64,000 nt of DNA from NCBI RefSeq assembly GCF_030272615.1, contig NC_081415.1, positions 265,951,925 through 266,015,924 on the forward strand, given 5' to 3'. Under the pieces are notes generated by a model. It had not been told where the DNA came from, made no database searches, and was given only the letters and a program-made list of their open reading frames with translations. The stretch comes from Cryptomeria japonica (Eukaryota > Streptophyta > Pinopsida > Cupressales > Cupressaceae). The translations under genes and the position numbers were made by a program. Below, in pieces: positions 1-11,757 of this stretch (positions are counted from its first letter, which is position 1; each line of letters starts with the position of its first letter).

Positions 1-638
1 TTGTGCCAGAACCTTGATGATAGAAAAGAGACTACCTCAAATATTTTGGAGAGAAGTAATAAGCACTATAGTTTACACCTTGAACCAAGTCCAACTGAAG
101 AAAGAAACTATGAAGACACCGTATGAAATCTGGTATGACAAGAAACCAAATGTAAGTTATTTTAAAATATTTGGAAGTAGATGTTATGTTCACAAAGATG
201 ACAGAAATGGAAATTTTGATCAGAAAAGCAAGGAAGGAACATTTCTTGGTTATTCCTCTAGGAGTAAAGCATTTAAATGTCTAATCAAATCATCTAACAA
301 AATAGTGGAAAGTGCAAATGTGAAAATTGATGAATTTGCAGAAAGGAATGATGAAGGAAACTCCAAAGAACCAAAAGATTATGAAGAGTTTGTATATGTA
401 CAACTGAGAAGTCTAACCGACAAAGTCGATGAAGAAAATACTTAGTTACCGAGTGATGAAGAAGATCATACAGAGCCTACCGAGCCTATATTAGCAAAAT
501 ATGTCAAAAGAAATCATGCATCAAGTCAGATTATAGGAGATAAGGATGATCCAGTGATGACAAGGAACAAACTGAGATAGAACACATGTCTGATATCTGA
601 GTTTGAACCGAGGATAGTAAAAGAGGCATTAAGCAATG
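1..638 (+). pseudogene. Copia element A, 5' part: integrase C-terminal region
   Basis: This is the middle of an integrase/pol reading frame of a Ty1/copia element that starts before the window. From about base 14 the frame reads through the integrase C-terminal region (FWREV, then TPYEIWYDKKP, then the GTFLGYSSRSKAFKC block), followed by an acidic linker. In-frame stops occur at 443-445 and near 578. The reading frame is cut after 638, where the 5' LTR of element B begins, and resumes in the same sense at 8370. Before the insertion, 1-638 and 8370 onward were one element, because the sequence on either side of the CAATG duplication matches the continuous region of B around 4900-4930. The conserved order is that of copia pol genes. 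The element is dead because of the stops and the insertion. Confidence 0.9.
634..638. repeat. Target site duplication, left copy (CAATG), of element B
   Basis: The five bases CAATG directly before the TGTTGGCA start of the B 5' LTR recur at 8370-8374, directly after the end of the B 3' LTR. A 5-bp duplication is what copia integrases make. Confidence 0.92.
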
Positions 639-2173
639 TGTTGGCAATATTGCATTATAATAGGCAATGAAAGATTGTTGACATTTCAATAAGGATATTG
701 AGAAGGTTGTTGATGATTATGGACATAGTTGATTAAAGATGTTTTACTATCTTGATATTATTATTTTGTCATTGATGTCAAGAAATTGATTTTCTAATTC
801 AGTATGATGTTGCCATATCTTGAGAAGTATGATATGAAGATTATAAAGAAGTCGGTAAAGACATAGGAAAGAATATGATGAATAAGGGGATAAGTTATTC
901 AATGGGCAACTCTACCAAGTCAAACAATGATGAGATCTTGATGTTTTAGATTGTTTTAACATCATACATATGTTGTAAAATGTAAAGGTTAATACTATAC
1001 TATGTTATCAAGCAAAGAACCTAGTCGGTAAACCCTAAGGAACCTAGTCGGTAAACCCTAAGGTTATCGCTATCGGTTAATGAAGGCAAAATGTCTACCG
1101 AGTGAAGTTTAGTATTTACCGAGTTGTAACCGAGTTATAACAGAATGCATTAAATGTTTACATGTGATATTTAATGAATGGTGCTGATGACCTAGAGTGG
1201 ATCAATGATTGGTAAGTCATGGAAGTAGTTTCTTAATGAATCTAAGGCAATGGAAAGTCGGCAAGAAGATCTACAACTCAGATTGAACCGCATTACCCTA
1301 ACACAAGTTCCAAGGTGAATATGCAAGTTCCAAGGTGGGGTAAAACATTTTCAAGTCAAAAGATACATTGAACCTGGACAAGATTGAAGATCTGATGGCT
1401 ATGATTGATCATGGGAAATGTAATCAATGAGATTAAGCAGTTAGAAGACTGTTTATAAATAGGAAACTATTGATAAACAATGTATGCGAGCAAGTGTATG
1501 CACAGGGATGCTACATAGTGATTGCCGAGCACAGAAGCTTGAAGACTTGTTAGAATAACAAAGTATTGATGCCCAGCAGATAGACAAGATTAGTTCTATG
1601 TCTAGATTGTATTGAACAAATAGGAATATGCTTTAGCATTTTAGATGTGAAGTTGTAGATAGATTTTTATTACTGTTATTTTGTGAAAGTGATAGGAAAT
1701 CTCTTAACCAAGTGGACTTAACAAACTTATATGTAAATCCTCTAAAAAGGTGACATTCTGATTGAGTGTTTGAAATCCTTTGACAAGGTCACTTCTAACA
1801 AAGTGAAGATCCTAACAGATCTGAGGGAAATCCCTTAACCGGGTCACATCTAGCAATGTGTTTGTAATCTTTGACAAGATTTTCTTTTAACCGAGCATAC
1901 TCTAGAAGAGTATATTTCTTAGTGGGTCCGAAATCCCATAGTGGTTTTTCCCTATTTGGGTTTCCACGTTAAATCTAGTGTTATGAGGTTTATATTGTTC
2001 ATATGCTTTTGAGTTTGCATGTTTGACATTTTTTGGTTATATGACTGATATATGTGTTATCAAGGTTGAATCTAATGTTTTTATGGATGATTAAGTTTGT
2101 ATGATTCACTCCCCCCCCCCTCTCATCTTGTTGGCTATTGGATCTGTACTTATATTAAGTATCAGAACTATCA
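639..2173 (+). repeat. 5' LTR of element B
   Basis: It begins TGTTGGCA and ends CTATCA, two bases before the primer binding site. A poly-C tract follows TGATTCACT near the 3' end (about 2105-2121). A block reading GTGGTTTTTCCC then GGGTTTCCACGT lies at about 1934-1974 and recurs in every other LTR family of the window. A 23-bp unit is tandemly duplicated at 1017-1039 and 1040-1062, whereas the 3' LTR has it once. That and a small indel near 1740 account for most of the length difference (1535 versus 1496 bases). Confidence 0.93.
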
Positions 2174-2175
2174 AT

Positions 2176-2187
2176 TGGTATCAGAGC
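2176..2187 (+). other. Primer binding site of element B (initiator tRNA-Met)
   Basis: TGGTATCAGAGC, two bases after the LTR end, is complementary to the 3' end of plant initiator methionine tRNA, the usual primer for plant copia minus-strand synthesis. Confidence 0.93.
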
Positions 2188-2237
2188 TTTGGACTCCGAA
2201 AGGAAAGTTTAAAGGCACTTGAGTTAAAGATCCAAAG

Positions 2238-5200
2238 ATGTATAAGAGGGATGCACCTAAGCTGAATAAGTCAAGTTTCTCTACATGGCAGAAAAGGATG
2301 AAGCTACATCTATCAAGAGTTGGAGAATATGCTATATACTATCTAGAGAATGATTTTGTTGCACTGAGCACCTATCCATTGACTATGGAAGAGATAAAGG
2401 TGAAGCAAGAACATATTCAAGCAATGATTGAAATAACATCTGTATTGACCGATTCTGAGTTTAATGATCTAGAAGGATGTACTGATGCAAAGGCAATGTA
2501 GACTAAGCTCATATTTGTATATGGAGGAGATGAAAATGTTCAAAGAGCAAAAGTAGATAGTTTAAGAGGAGAACTTGAATCTATGAGGATGAATGAAGGT
2601 GAGAACATAACCCAGTACAGTACAAGACTAAAGGAGATTGTAAATCAAATCAAAGGAGCAGGAGGAACTATTGAAGAAAAGGATGTGATAAGTAAGTTGT
2701 TAAGAACCCTTCTACTTGCCTATGCAATCTGAGTCTCTGCAATCAATGAATTGAGGTCTATACCTAATATGCCAGTTTCCTTGGATGCTACTATTGGTAA
2801 GCTACATGCATTTGAGTTAAGTAATTTTGATAACAGTGGGTCATCGGTAAATAAAGTTGAATCTGCATTTAGTTCTTTTCATCTGAATGAATCTAATGAT
2901 TACAATGAAAGAAAGTATAAGTACTATGAAGGAGATCACAGTGGAGCAAGGGAAATATTTCGGAAGAACATGGAGGAGGTACACAAACTATATGAAGAAA
3001 TTAGCAAGCAAGAAGAGTTTGAAGCACTATTGGCCAAAAGGTTACCGAGAGGCAAAGGTAAGTATAAAGGAAAACTACCTTTGAAATGTTTCAATTGTGA
3101 TAAGATTGGACATATGGCCTCTAACTGTCCATACAAATATTTCACTGAAAAGAGAGATTACCGAGATGACAGACAAAAAGATAATAATTACAGAGGACAC
3201 CGAGACTTCAGAAGAAGAGATAGAAAGACATGCTTAATTGCTGATGAGGAATCTAACGATGATAAATCAGATGAGATTGATACAGAGAAAGTTGATTATG
3301 TGGCTATCAAGGATGGATCAGATGAAGAAAGGTATGAAGAAAAAGCTCTAATATCTCACATAAACACTAATGATTCTTGGATTATAGATAGTGGATGCTC
3401 AAATCATATGACAGGAGATAAACACAAGTTTGTTATGTTAGAAGATTATGATGGAGGCTATGTTAGATTTGGTAATGATGCACCATGTCTGGTAAGAGGT
3501 AAAGGATCCATAACACTTCTTGATAATGCAAGATGCAATGATGTTTATTGGATTGAAGGTTTGAAATACAATTTGTTGAGTGTAGCATAGCTAAACAACA
3601 CAGGTTACCGAATAGAATTTCAGAAAGGAATTGTCAAAGTTCATGACAAGAATGGAAAGTTAGCTGCTACTGGGACACAAACAAAAGGTAATACATTTCA
3701 CCTTGACTCAACTCACAATAAGTGTTTGTATGCAAAGATTGATGATACTTGGTTATGGCATAAAAGTTTTTGTCATGTTAATTTTGATAATCTGATCAAA
3801 ATAAGTAAGAAGCACCGAGTAAGAGGTCTATCAAGTCTTGAAAAACCTGAGAATGCTATGTGTCGAGGATGCCAGATGGGTAAGATGACAAGATCAAGCT
3901 TTACAAGTAAGTGCTACACTTCTAAAGGAATTTTAGATCTTGTGCACACTGATCTTTGTGGTCCTATGAAAGTTCAAAGTTATTATGGTGATAAGTATTT
4001 CATATTATTTGTGGATGATTATTCAAGGATGATGTCAGTAATGTTTTTAAAAGAAAAATCAAAAGCTTTTCAAATGTTTAAATGGTACAAGGCTAGAGTT
4101 GAAAATGAAACAAGAAGACAACTAAAATGTCTTAGATCAGATAGAGGAGGAGAGTTCACATCTGATGAGTTCAACCTATTTTGCAATGATCATGGTATTA
4201 AAAGACAAGTCTCTGCACCGAGAACTCCATGGCAGAATGGAATAGCTGAAAGAAGAAATAGATCTATTGTGGATTGTGCTAGAACACTGATGATTGAGAG
4301 GAAGGTTCCATAAACATTTTGGAGAGAAGCAACAAGCAGAGTCGTTTACACCTTGAACCGAGTTCAATAGAAGAAAGTTACTTTGAAGACACCTTATGAA
4401 ATCTGGTATGGCAAGAAACCTAATGTAAGTTATTTTAAAATCTTTCGAAGTAAATGCTATGTTCATAAAGATGATAGAAATGGCAAGTTTGATCAAAAAA
4501 GTGAAGAAGGAACATTTCTAGGATATTCTTCCAGAAGCAAAGCATTTAAATGTCTGATCAAATCATCTAACAAAATAGTAGAAAGTGCAAATGTGAAAAT
4601 TGATGAATTTGCAGAAAGAAATGATGAAGGAAATTCCAAAGAACCAAAAGACTATGATGAATTTGTTTATGTGCAACTAAGAAGTTCTACTGAGATAACT
4701 GTTGAAGAAAATGAAGAAAATATCCAGTTACCGAGTGATGAAGAAGATCATACAGAGCCTACCGAGCCTATATTAGCCAAGTATGTCAGAAGACACCATG
4801 CACCAAGTTAGATTATAGGAGATAAGGATGATCCAGTGATGACAAGGAACAAACTGAGACAGAACATGTGTTTGATATCTGAATTTGAACCGAGAATAGT
4901 GAAAGAGGCATTTAACAGTGAAGATTGGATAAATGCTATGATAGAAGAGATTGATCAAATCAAGAAGAATGACACATGGACACTGGTCCCAAGACCAAAG
5001 GAAAAAAATATAATCAGTACAAAGTGGATCTTCAGAAACAAGTTAAATGAAAAAGGTGAGGTCATTCGGAACAAAGCAAGACTAGTTTGCAAAGGTTATG
5101 CCCAAGAAGAAGGAATTGATTATGGTGAGACTTTTGCACCTGTTGCTAGACTTGATGGAGTAAGAACATTGTTGGCATATGCTACTTTCAAGAAATTCAA

Positions 5201-6422
5201 AGTATATCAAATGGATGTCAAATCTGCATTTCTGAATGTAATATTAGAAGAAGAAGTTTTCATTGAACAACCTGAAGGATTTGTTGAAGACAATAATAAA
5301 GATCAGGTATGTAAATTGAACAAAGCTTTATATGGTCTGAAAGAAGCACCAAGAGCATGGTATGAAAGATTGCACTCTTATTTGATTAAGATTGGTTTTA
5401 TAAGGACAAGTGAGAATAGCAACATGTACATGAAGAATGATGAAAATGGAATACTAATCTCAGCCATATTTGTTGATGATATTATATTTTGTGGAAATGA
5501 CTCTTTATGCAAGAATTTTGGAAATGAAATGAGCAAAGAATTTGAGATGTCATTAATCGGTGAGATAAAGTATTTTATAGGTTTACAGATACTGCAAATG
5601 AAAAATGAGATTTTCATTACCCAATCCAAGTACATAAAGGAAATCTTGAAGAAATTTGAAATGGAGGATTCAAAACCAATAAGTACTCCTATGACTACCA
5701 ACTGTAAACTATCAAAGAATGATGAATCTGCATCTATTGATGAGACACTCTACCGATCCATGATTGGAAAGTTGCCATATGTTGTTCATAGCAAGCCAAA
5801 TATAGCACATGCAGTAGGTATTGTTGCAAGATTCTCTGCAGATCCTAAGGAAATACACATGACAGCAATCAAAAGAATTTTCAGATACTTAAAAGGCACT
5901 GAAGAGTATGGCTTAGTATATCAAAAAGGAAATGATTTTGATTTAAAAGTTTATACTGATGCTGATTGGGCAGGCAACATTGATGATAGGAAAAGCACAA
6001 GTGGAGGAGCTTTCTTCTTAGGGGAAAGACTAGTGAGTTGGCTTACCAAGAAACAAGGATGTGTTTCTCAGTCAATAGCAGAAGTTGAATACGTTGCTGC
6101 AACACTGAATTGTACCAACATTGCATGGATCAAACAACTATTGGAAGGTATAAATGAGAAAGTTACTGAGCCAGTAACTATATTCTGTGACAATACTAGT
6201 GCCATTAATATTTCAAAGAATCCTATTATGCACTCTAAGACAAAGCACATATCTATCAAATATCATTATCTTAGAGAAGAAGCTTAAGAGAAGAAAGTGG
6301 TGTTGGAATATGTTAACACAAAGGAGCAAATAGCAAATATCTTCACCAAGCCACTACCAAAGGACACTTTTGAATATCTTAGAAGTAAGTTAGGGGTCCT
6401 ACCCCTATCTTCTACTCACTGA
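2238..6422 (+). pseudogene. Gag-pol polyprotein of copia element B, interrupted by stops
   Basis: A single reading frame of about 1,394 codons runs from an ATG at 2238 to TGA at 6420-6422 without a frameshift. In order it shows: a gag region (UBN2-like, about 2238-3050); a zinc knuckle with Cys-X2-Cys-X4-His-X4-Cys near 3087-3130; the protease with WIIDSGCSNHM near 3376; the integrase zinc region starting WLWHKSFCH near 3752; the catalytic core with HTDLCGP, the VDDYSR segment and the GIAERRNR glutamate region (to about 4260); the RT with FVDDIIF near 5470; and the RNase H with TDADWAG and DRKSTSG near 5957-6005. In-frame stops lie at 2499, about 2730, 3588, 4311, about 4370, 4809 and 6285. 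Most fit CAG, CAA, CGA or TGG changed by one transition, as expected from deamination of methylated cytosine. The protein would form particles and copy the element in the cytoplasm. This copy cannot make it. Confidence 0.93.
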
Positions 6423-6861
6423 CCGAGTTCGGTGAAAGCATCAATTCGATGACTCTATTGAATATCTTTTGGGGAGTTGATGCTGGAGTGATACACTTCA
6501 GAATGTTTTTTCTAAAAGTGTACTAGAGTTAATACTGGAATAATATAGAGAATAATACAAGGAACAAGAATTGAAGACAACTACTTTGACTGAGACTCAG
6601 TTGATACACAACAGCAGGAAATAACTTCTTACAGAAAGAAATTATGTTTTACTTCTATTATTTTTGGCATTGTTGTCAAAGGGGGAGAAGGCTATTATGG
6701 GGGAGAAGATCTACCAAAGGGGTAGAAGACCTAAGAAGATTGAAATAAAGACTGAAAATAGAAGAGAAGTCTAATGTATGGGGGAGAGCATTTCAGCATT
6801 TCAGAATCACAGCAATCCGAATCTTTTAAAGGTCGAATCAATTGGTTTTTCCATCAATGCC
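6423..6861 (+). other. Spacer between pol and 3' LTR of B, with internal polypurine copies
   Basis: This non-coding stretch has no protein signal. It contains a polypurine sequence CAAAGGGGGAGAAG near 6677-6690 and another GGGGGAGAAG near 6700, both resembling the terminal tract. The same duplicated arrangement (TGGCATTGTTGTCAAAGGGG) is seen upstream of the 3' LTRs of A and C. It may be a second plus-strand primer or simply a duplication. Confidence 0.6.
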
Positions 6862-6873
6862 AAAGGGGGAGAT
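6862..6873 (+). other. Polypurine tract of element B
   Basis: AAAGGGGGAGAT lies directly before the TGTTGGCA start of the 3' LTR. It is the expected plus-strand primer and is identical in elements A, C, D and E. Confidence 0.9.
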
Positions 6874-8369
6874 TGTTGGCAATATTGTATTATAACAGAC
6901 AATGAAAGATTGTTGACATTTCAATAAGGATATTGAGAAGATTGTTGATGATTATGGACATAACTGATTAAAGATGTTTTACTATCTTGATATTATTATT
7001 TTGTCATTGATGTCAAGAAATTGATTTTCTAATTCAATATGATGTTGCCATATCTTGAGAAGTATGATATGAAGATTATAAAGAAGTCGGTAAAGACACA
7101 GGAAAGAATATGATGAATAAGGGGATAACTTATTCAATGGGCAACTCTATCGAGTCAAACAATGATGAGATCTTGATGTTTTAGATTTTTTTAACATCAT
7201 ACATATGTTGTAAAATGTAAAGGTTAATACTATACTATGTTATCAAGCAAAGAACCTAGTCGGTAAACCCTAAGATTATCGCTATCGGTTGATGAAGGCA
7301 GAATGTCTACCGAGTGAAGTTTAGTATTTATCGAGTTGTAACCAAGTTATAATAGAATGCATTAAATGTTTACATGTGATATTTAATGAATGATGCTGAT
7401 GAGCTGGAGCGGATCAATGATTGGTAAGCCATGGAAGTAGTTTGATAATGAATCTAAGGCAATGGAAAGTCGGCAAGAAGATCTACTGCTCAGATTGAAC
7501 CGCATTACCCTAACATAAGTTTCAAGGTGAATATGCAAGTTCCAAGGTGGGGTAAAACATTTTCAGATCAAAAGAGACATTGAACCTGGACAAGATTGAA
7601 GATCTGATGGCTATGATTGATCATGGGAAATGTGATCAATGAGATTAAGCGGTTAGAAGATTGTTTATAAATAGGAAATTGTTGATAAACAATGTATGCA
7701 GGCAAGTGTATGCACAGGGATGCTACATAGTGATTACCGAGCACAGAAGCTTGAAGACCTATTAGAATAATAGAGTATTGATGCCCAGCAGATAGACAAG
7801 ATTAGTTCTATGTCTAGATTGTATTGAACAAATAGGAATCTGCTTTAGCATTTTAGATGTGAAGTTGCAGATAGATTTTTATTACTGTTATTTTGTGAAA
7901 GTGACAGGAAATCTCTTAACCGAGTGGACTTAATAGTCTTATATGTAAATAAGGTGACATTCTGATTGAGTGTTTGAAATCCTTTGACAAGGTCACTTCT
8001 AACAAAGTGAAGATCCTAACAGATCTGAGGGAAATCCCTTAACCGGGTCACATCTAGCAATGTGTTTGTAATCTTTAACAAGATTTTCTTTTAACCGAGC
8101 ATACTCTAGAAGAGTATATTTCTTAGTGGGTCTGAAATCCCACAGTGGTTTTTCCCTATTTGGGTTTCCACGTTAAATCTAGTGTTATGAGGTTTATATT
8201 GTTCATATGCTTTTGAGTTTGCATGTTTGACAGTTTTTGGTTATATGACTGATATATGTGTTACCGAGGTTGAATTTGATGTTTTTATGGATGATTAAGT
8301 TTGTATGCCCCCCCCCTCTCATCTTGTTGGCTATTGGATCTGTACTTATATTAAGTATCAGAACTATCA
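6874..8369 (+). repeat. 3' LTR of element B
   Basis: It runs from TGTTGGCA to CTATCA and is followed directly by the right copy of the CAATG target duplication (8370-8374). It matches the 5' LTR along its full length but lacks the second copy of the 23-bp unit. A seven-to-nine C run lies near 8308-8316, and the shared GTGGTTTTTCCC block at about 8137-8178. Confidence 0.93.
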
Positions 8370-9879
8370 CAATGAAGATTGGGTGAATGCTATGATAGAA
8401 GAGATTGAACAAATCAAGAAAAATGAAACATGGACACTAGTCCCAAGACCAAAAGAGAAAAATGTAATCAGTACAAAGTGGATTTTCATAAATAAGCTAA
8501 ATGAAAAAGGTGAGGTCATTCAGAATAAAGCAAGGCTAGTTTGCAAAGGTTATGCTCAAGAAGAAGGAATAGACTATGGTGAGACTTTTGCACCTATGGA
8601 AAGACTTGAAGGAGTGAGAACATTGTTGGCATATGTTGCTTACAAAAATTTCAAGGTATATCAAATGGATGTTAAATCTGCATTTTTGAATGGTATACTA
8701 GAAGAAGAAGTTTACATTGAACAGCCTGAAGGATTTATTGAAGAGAAGAATAAAGATCAGATATGTAAGTTGAACAAAGCTTTATATGGCCTAAAGCAAG
8801 CACCTAGAGCATGGTATGAAAGGTTGCACTCTTACTTAATCAAGATTGGATTTATGAGGACTAGTGAAAACAACAACATGTATATGAAGAATGATGAGAT
8901 TAATGGAATACTGATTTCAGCCATATTTGTTGATGATATTATTTTTTGTGGTAATGATTCTTTATGCAAGAACTTTGGAAATGAAATGTGTAAAGAATTT
9001 GAGATGTCATTAATCAATGAAATAAAGTATTTTATAGGTTTACAGATACTGCAAATGAAAAATGGAATTTTCATTACTCAATCCAAGTATATAAAGGAAA
9101 TCTTGAAGAAATTTGGAATGGGGGATTCTAAACCTATATGTACTCCTATGACTACTAATTGTAAACTATCAAAGAATGATGAGTCTGCATCTGTTGATGA
9201 GACACTTTACCGATCTATGATTGGAAAGTTGCAATATGTAGTTCATAGCAGGCCTGATATAGCACATGTAGTAGGTATAGTTGCAAGATTTTTTGCAAAT
9301 CCCAAAGAAACCCATATGACAGCAATCAAGAGAATTTTTAGATACTTGAGAGGCATTGAAGATTATGGTTTACTATATAAAAAGAGGAATGATTTTGACT
9401 TAAAAGTCTATACTGATGTTGATTGGGCAGGAAATATTGATGATAGGAAAAGCACAAGCAGTGGAGCTTTCTTTTTGGGAGAAAGACCAGTGAGTTGGCT
9501 TAGCAAGAAACAAGGATGCATTTCACAGTCAACAGCTGAAGTTGAATATGTTGCTACAGCATTGAATTGTACCAATATAGCATGGATCAAACAATTGTTG
9601 GAAGGTATGAATGAGATAGTTACCGAGCCAGTAACTATATTTTGTGATAATACAAGTTCTATTAACATTTCAAAGAATCTGGTAATGCACTCTAAGACAA
9701 AGCATATCTCTATAAAGTATCATTATCTAAGAGAAGAAGTTCAAGAAAAGAAAGTTGTGTTGGAATATGTTAGCACAAAGGAACAATTAGTAGACATCTT
9801 CACAAAGCCACTGCGAAGGGACACTTTTGAGTATCTCAAAAGTAAGTTAGGGGTCCTACCCCTATCTAGTACTCACTAA
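8370..9879 (+). pseudogene. Copia element A, 3' part: reverse transcriptase and RNase H
   Basis: This is the continuation of element A after the B insertion and is open without a stop from 8370 to TAA at 9877-9879. It starts in the pol linker (EDWVNAMIEEIEQIKKN). It carries the whole RT, with the QMDVKSAFLNG segment and the FVDDIIF catalytic motif near 8930. The RNase H follows, with TDVDWAG near 9415 (the family has TDADWAG), DRKST, STAEVEY and CDNTS. It ends with the usual FTKPL and LGVLPLSSTH tail. The open frame extends upstream into the B LTR to about 8305, but those residues are not part of the gene. It is non-functional because gag, protease and integrase are cut off and the integrase part has stops. 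Confidence 0.92.
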
Positions 9880-10250
9880 CAAAGTTCGGTGAAAGCATCA
9901 ATTCTATGACTCTACAAAATACTATTTGTGAGTTGATGCTAATTTACACACTTTAGAAGGCCATTTAATGTTGTGTAGGAAACAGTGAATGAAGACAAGA
10001 TGCCCTGACCGAGACTATGATGATACATTTGTAGATGTTTTAACAACAAGGAAATTACTTCACAGGGGAAGTAATCATGAATTAGTTTTACTTTTGGCAT
10101 TGTTGTCAAAGGGGGAGAAGACTAATGACATGGAGAGAAGATTATAGCAAAAGTTTACAGCTCAAGGATAACATGAGAAGGATAACAGGAGAATAATAAT
10201 AGTAGTCCGAATCAATTGGAATAAATCAAGTTGGTATTGCCATCAATACC
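9880..10250 (+). other. Spacer between pol and 3' LTR of element A
   Basis: Non-coding spacer homologous to 6423-6861 of B. It has an internal polypurine copy (GTCAAAGGGGGAGAAG near 10106-10121). No open frame of note was seen. Confidence 0.6.
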
Positions 10251-10262
10251 AAAGGGGGAGAT
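10251..10262 (+). other. Polypurine tract of element A
   Basis: AAAGGGGGAGAT directly precedes the TGTTGGCA start of the A 3' LTR. Confidence 0.88.
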
Positions 10263-11757
10263 TGTTGGCATTACATTAAGATTGTTGATATTGAGAAGGT
10301 TGTTGGAGATTGTTGATATAATTGATAAAGGATGATTACTGTCTTAATAATATTATTTTGTCATTGATGCAAAGCAATTGATTTTCTGATTTAGTATGAT
10401 GTTTCCATATCTTAAAAAGTATGTTTTGATGAGTATAAAGATGTCGATATGTGACACAGAAAGAATGTGAAAATAAAGGGGAGTAATAAGTTATTCAATG
10501 GGCAACTATTACCGAGTTAGACAGTGATGAAATTATGTTATTTTGATTATTTTCATATCCTATACATGTGTATTCGAAGACTGAATAAGAAGGAAAAGAT
10601 TTCATGTAATATAATGAGTAAAGGTTTGATATTGTTCTATTTTACTGAGCAAGGAGCTAGTCGGTAAACACCAAGGTTATCAGTGTTGGTTAAAGAATAA
10701 AGAAGTTACCAAGTAAAGTTTTGTATTTATCGAGTATCAACCAAGAAGTAACAGAATGCATTGGATGAATAAATACATTATTAAATGAAGGATGCCAATG
10801 AGCTGGAGATTTATAGAAGATTGGAATATCGTGCAAGAAGTTTGTTAAGGACCAATGACAATGAAAATACAAGAGTTAGATCTATAGTGCAGATTGAACG
10901 GTCATAACCAAGCACAAGTACCAAGGAAGGTATACAAGTTCCAAGGCAAGATAAAACATTTTTCAGTTCGAAGGATTCAATGAACCTAGTCAAGTTTGAA
11001 GATTTGATGGCTAATATTAATCATGAGAAATGTGATTAAGGAGATTAAGCGGTTAGGAATTGCTTATAAATAAGGAAAAGTTGATGAACACAGAATGCGG
11101 GCAAATAGAAGAACAGTGATGTTGTTGAAGTGATTACCGAGTACAGAATATTGAAGATCAGATTGAAGAACATATTGAGAAGCCTAGCAAGGAGGAAGAT
11201 AGGTCTTATGACAAGATTATTTTGAGCACATAGAGTCTGCTTTAACATTTTAGATGTGAAGTTGTAGATATATTTTATTACTATTATTTATTTTTGTAAG
11301 TGACAGGAAATCTCTTAACCGAGTGGACCTAATAGTATTATTTGTAAATCCTCTAGCAAGGTAACATTCTAAATGAGTGTTTGAAATCCTTTGACAATGT
11401 CACTTCTAACAAAGTGCAAGATTCTGATAGATCTGAGGTAAATCCCTTGACCGGGTCACATCTAGCAATGTGTTTATGTAATCTTTAACAGGATTGGCTT
11501 TTAACCGAGCATACTCTATAAGAGTATATTTTCTTAGTGGGTCTGAAATCCCATAGTGGTTTTTCCCTATTTGGGTTTCCACGTTAAATCTGGTGCTATA
11601 TGTGTTTTGTTGTTTCAAGTTTATCAGTTTATGAGTTTGAATGATTTACAGTCATAGTTGCATATCAAGTAAGTTCTACCGAGGTTGAATCTGGATAGAT
11701 CATTGAATTGTAAGTTTATCTGATTCACCCCCCCCCCCCCTTCTCATCTAACTAACA
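10263..11757 (+). repeat. 3' LTR of element A
   Basis: It starts TGTTGGCA and follows the B LTRs throughout with more divergence, including the shared GTGGTTTTTCCC block (about 11547-11590) and the poly-C tract (about 11728-11740). The right end is uncertain: after TTCTCATCT the sequence departs from the B LTR end and soon reads as LINE protein on the minus strand. CA at 11757 is my preferred end and 11780 is possible. The 5' LTR and left target duplication lie outside the window, so the end cannot be confirmed here. Confidence 0.8.

Larger units (their letters stand above)
639..8369 (+). mobile_element. Copia LTR retrotransposon B, complete, nested in element A
   Basis: The element has two LTRs (639-2173 and 6874-8369), a primer binding site for initiator tRNA-Met, one gag-pol frame (2238-6422), a terminal polypurine tract and a perfect CAATG target duplication. 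The domain order is gag, protease, integrase, RT, RNase H, which defines Ty1/copia. The LTRs of about 1.5 kb and the long spacer between pol and the 3' LTR are typical of several plant copia lineages, but I cannot fix the lineage without a tree. Over the first 190 aligned bases compared by eye, the two LTRs differ at seven positions, all transitions. The coding frame has about seven in-frame stops, so the copy is not autonomous now. It is closely related to its host element A, so this is an insertion into a sibling copy. Confidence 0.95.

Noticed and set aside
8305-8369. N-terminal extension of the open frame 8305-9879
   Set aside because: These bases are the end of the B 3' LTR. The A gene fragment starts at 8370 at the target duplication.
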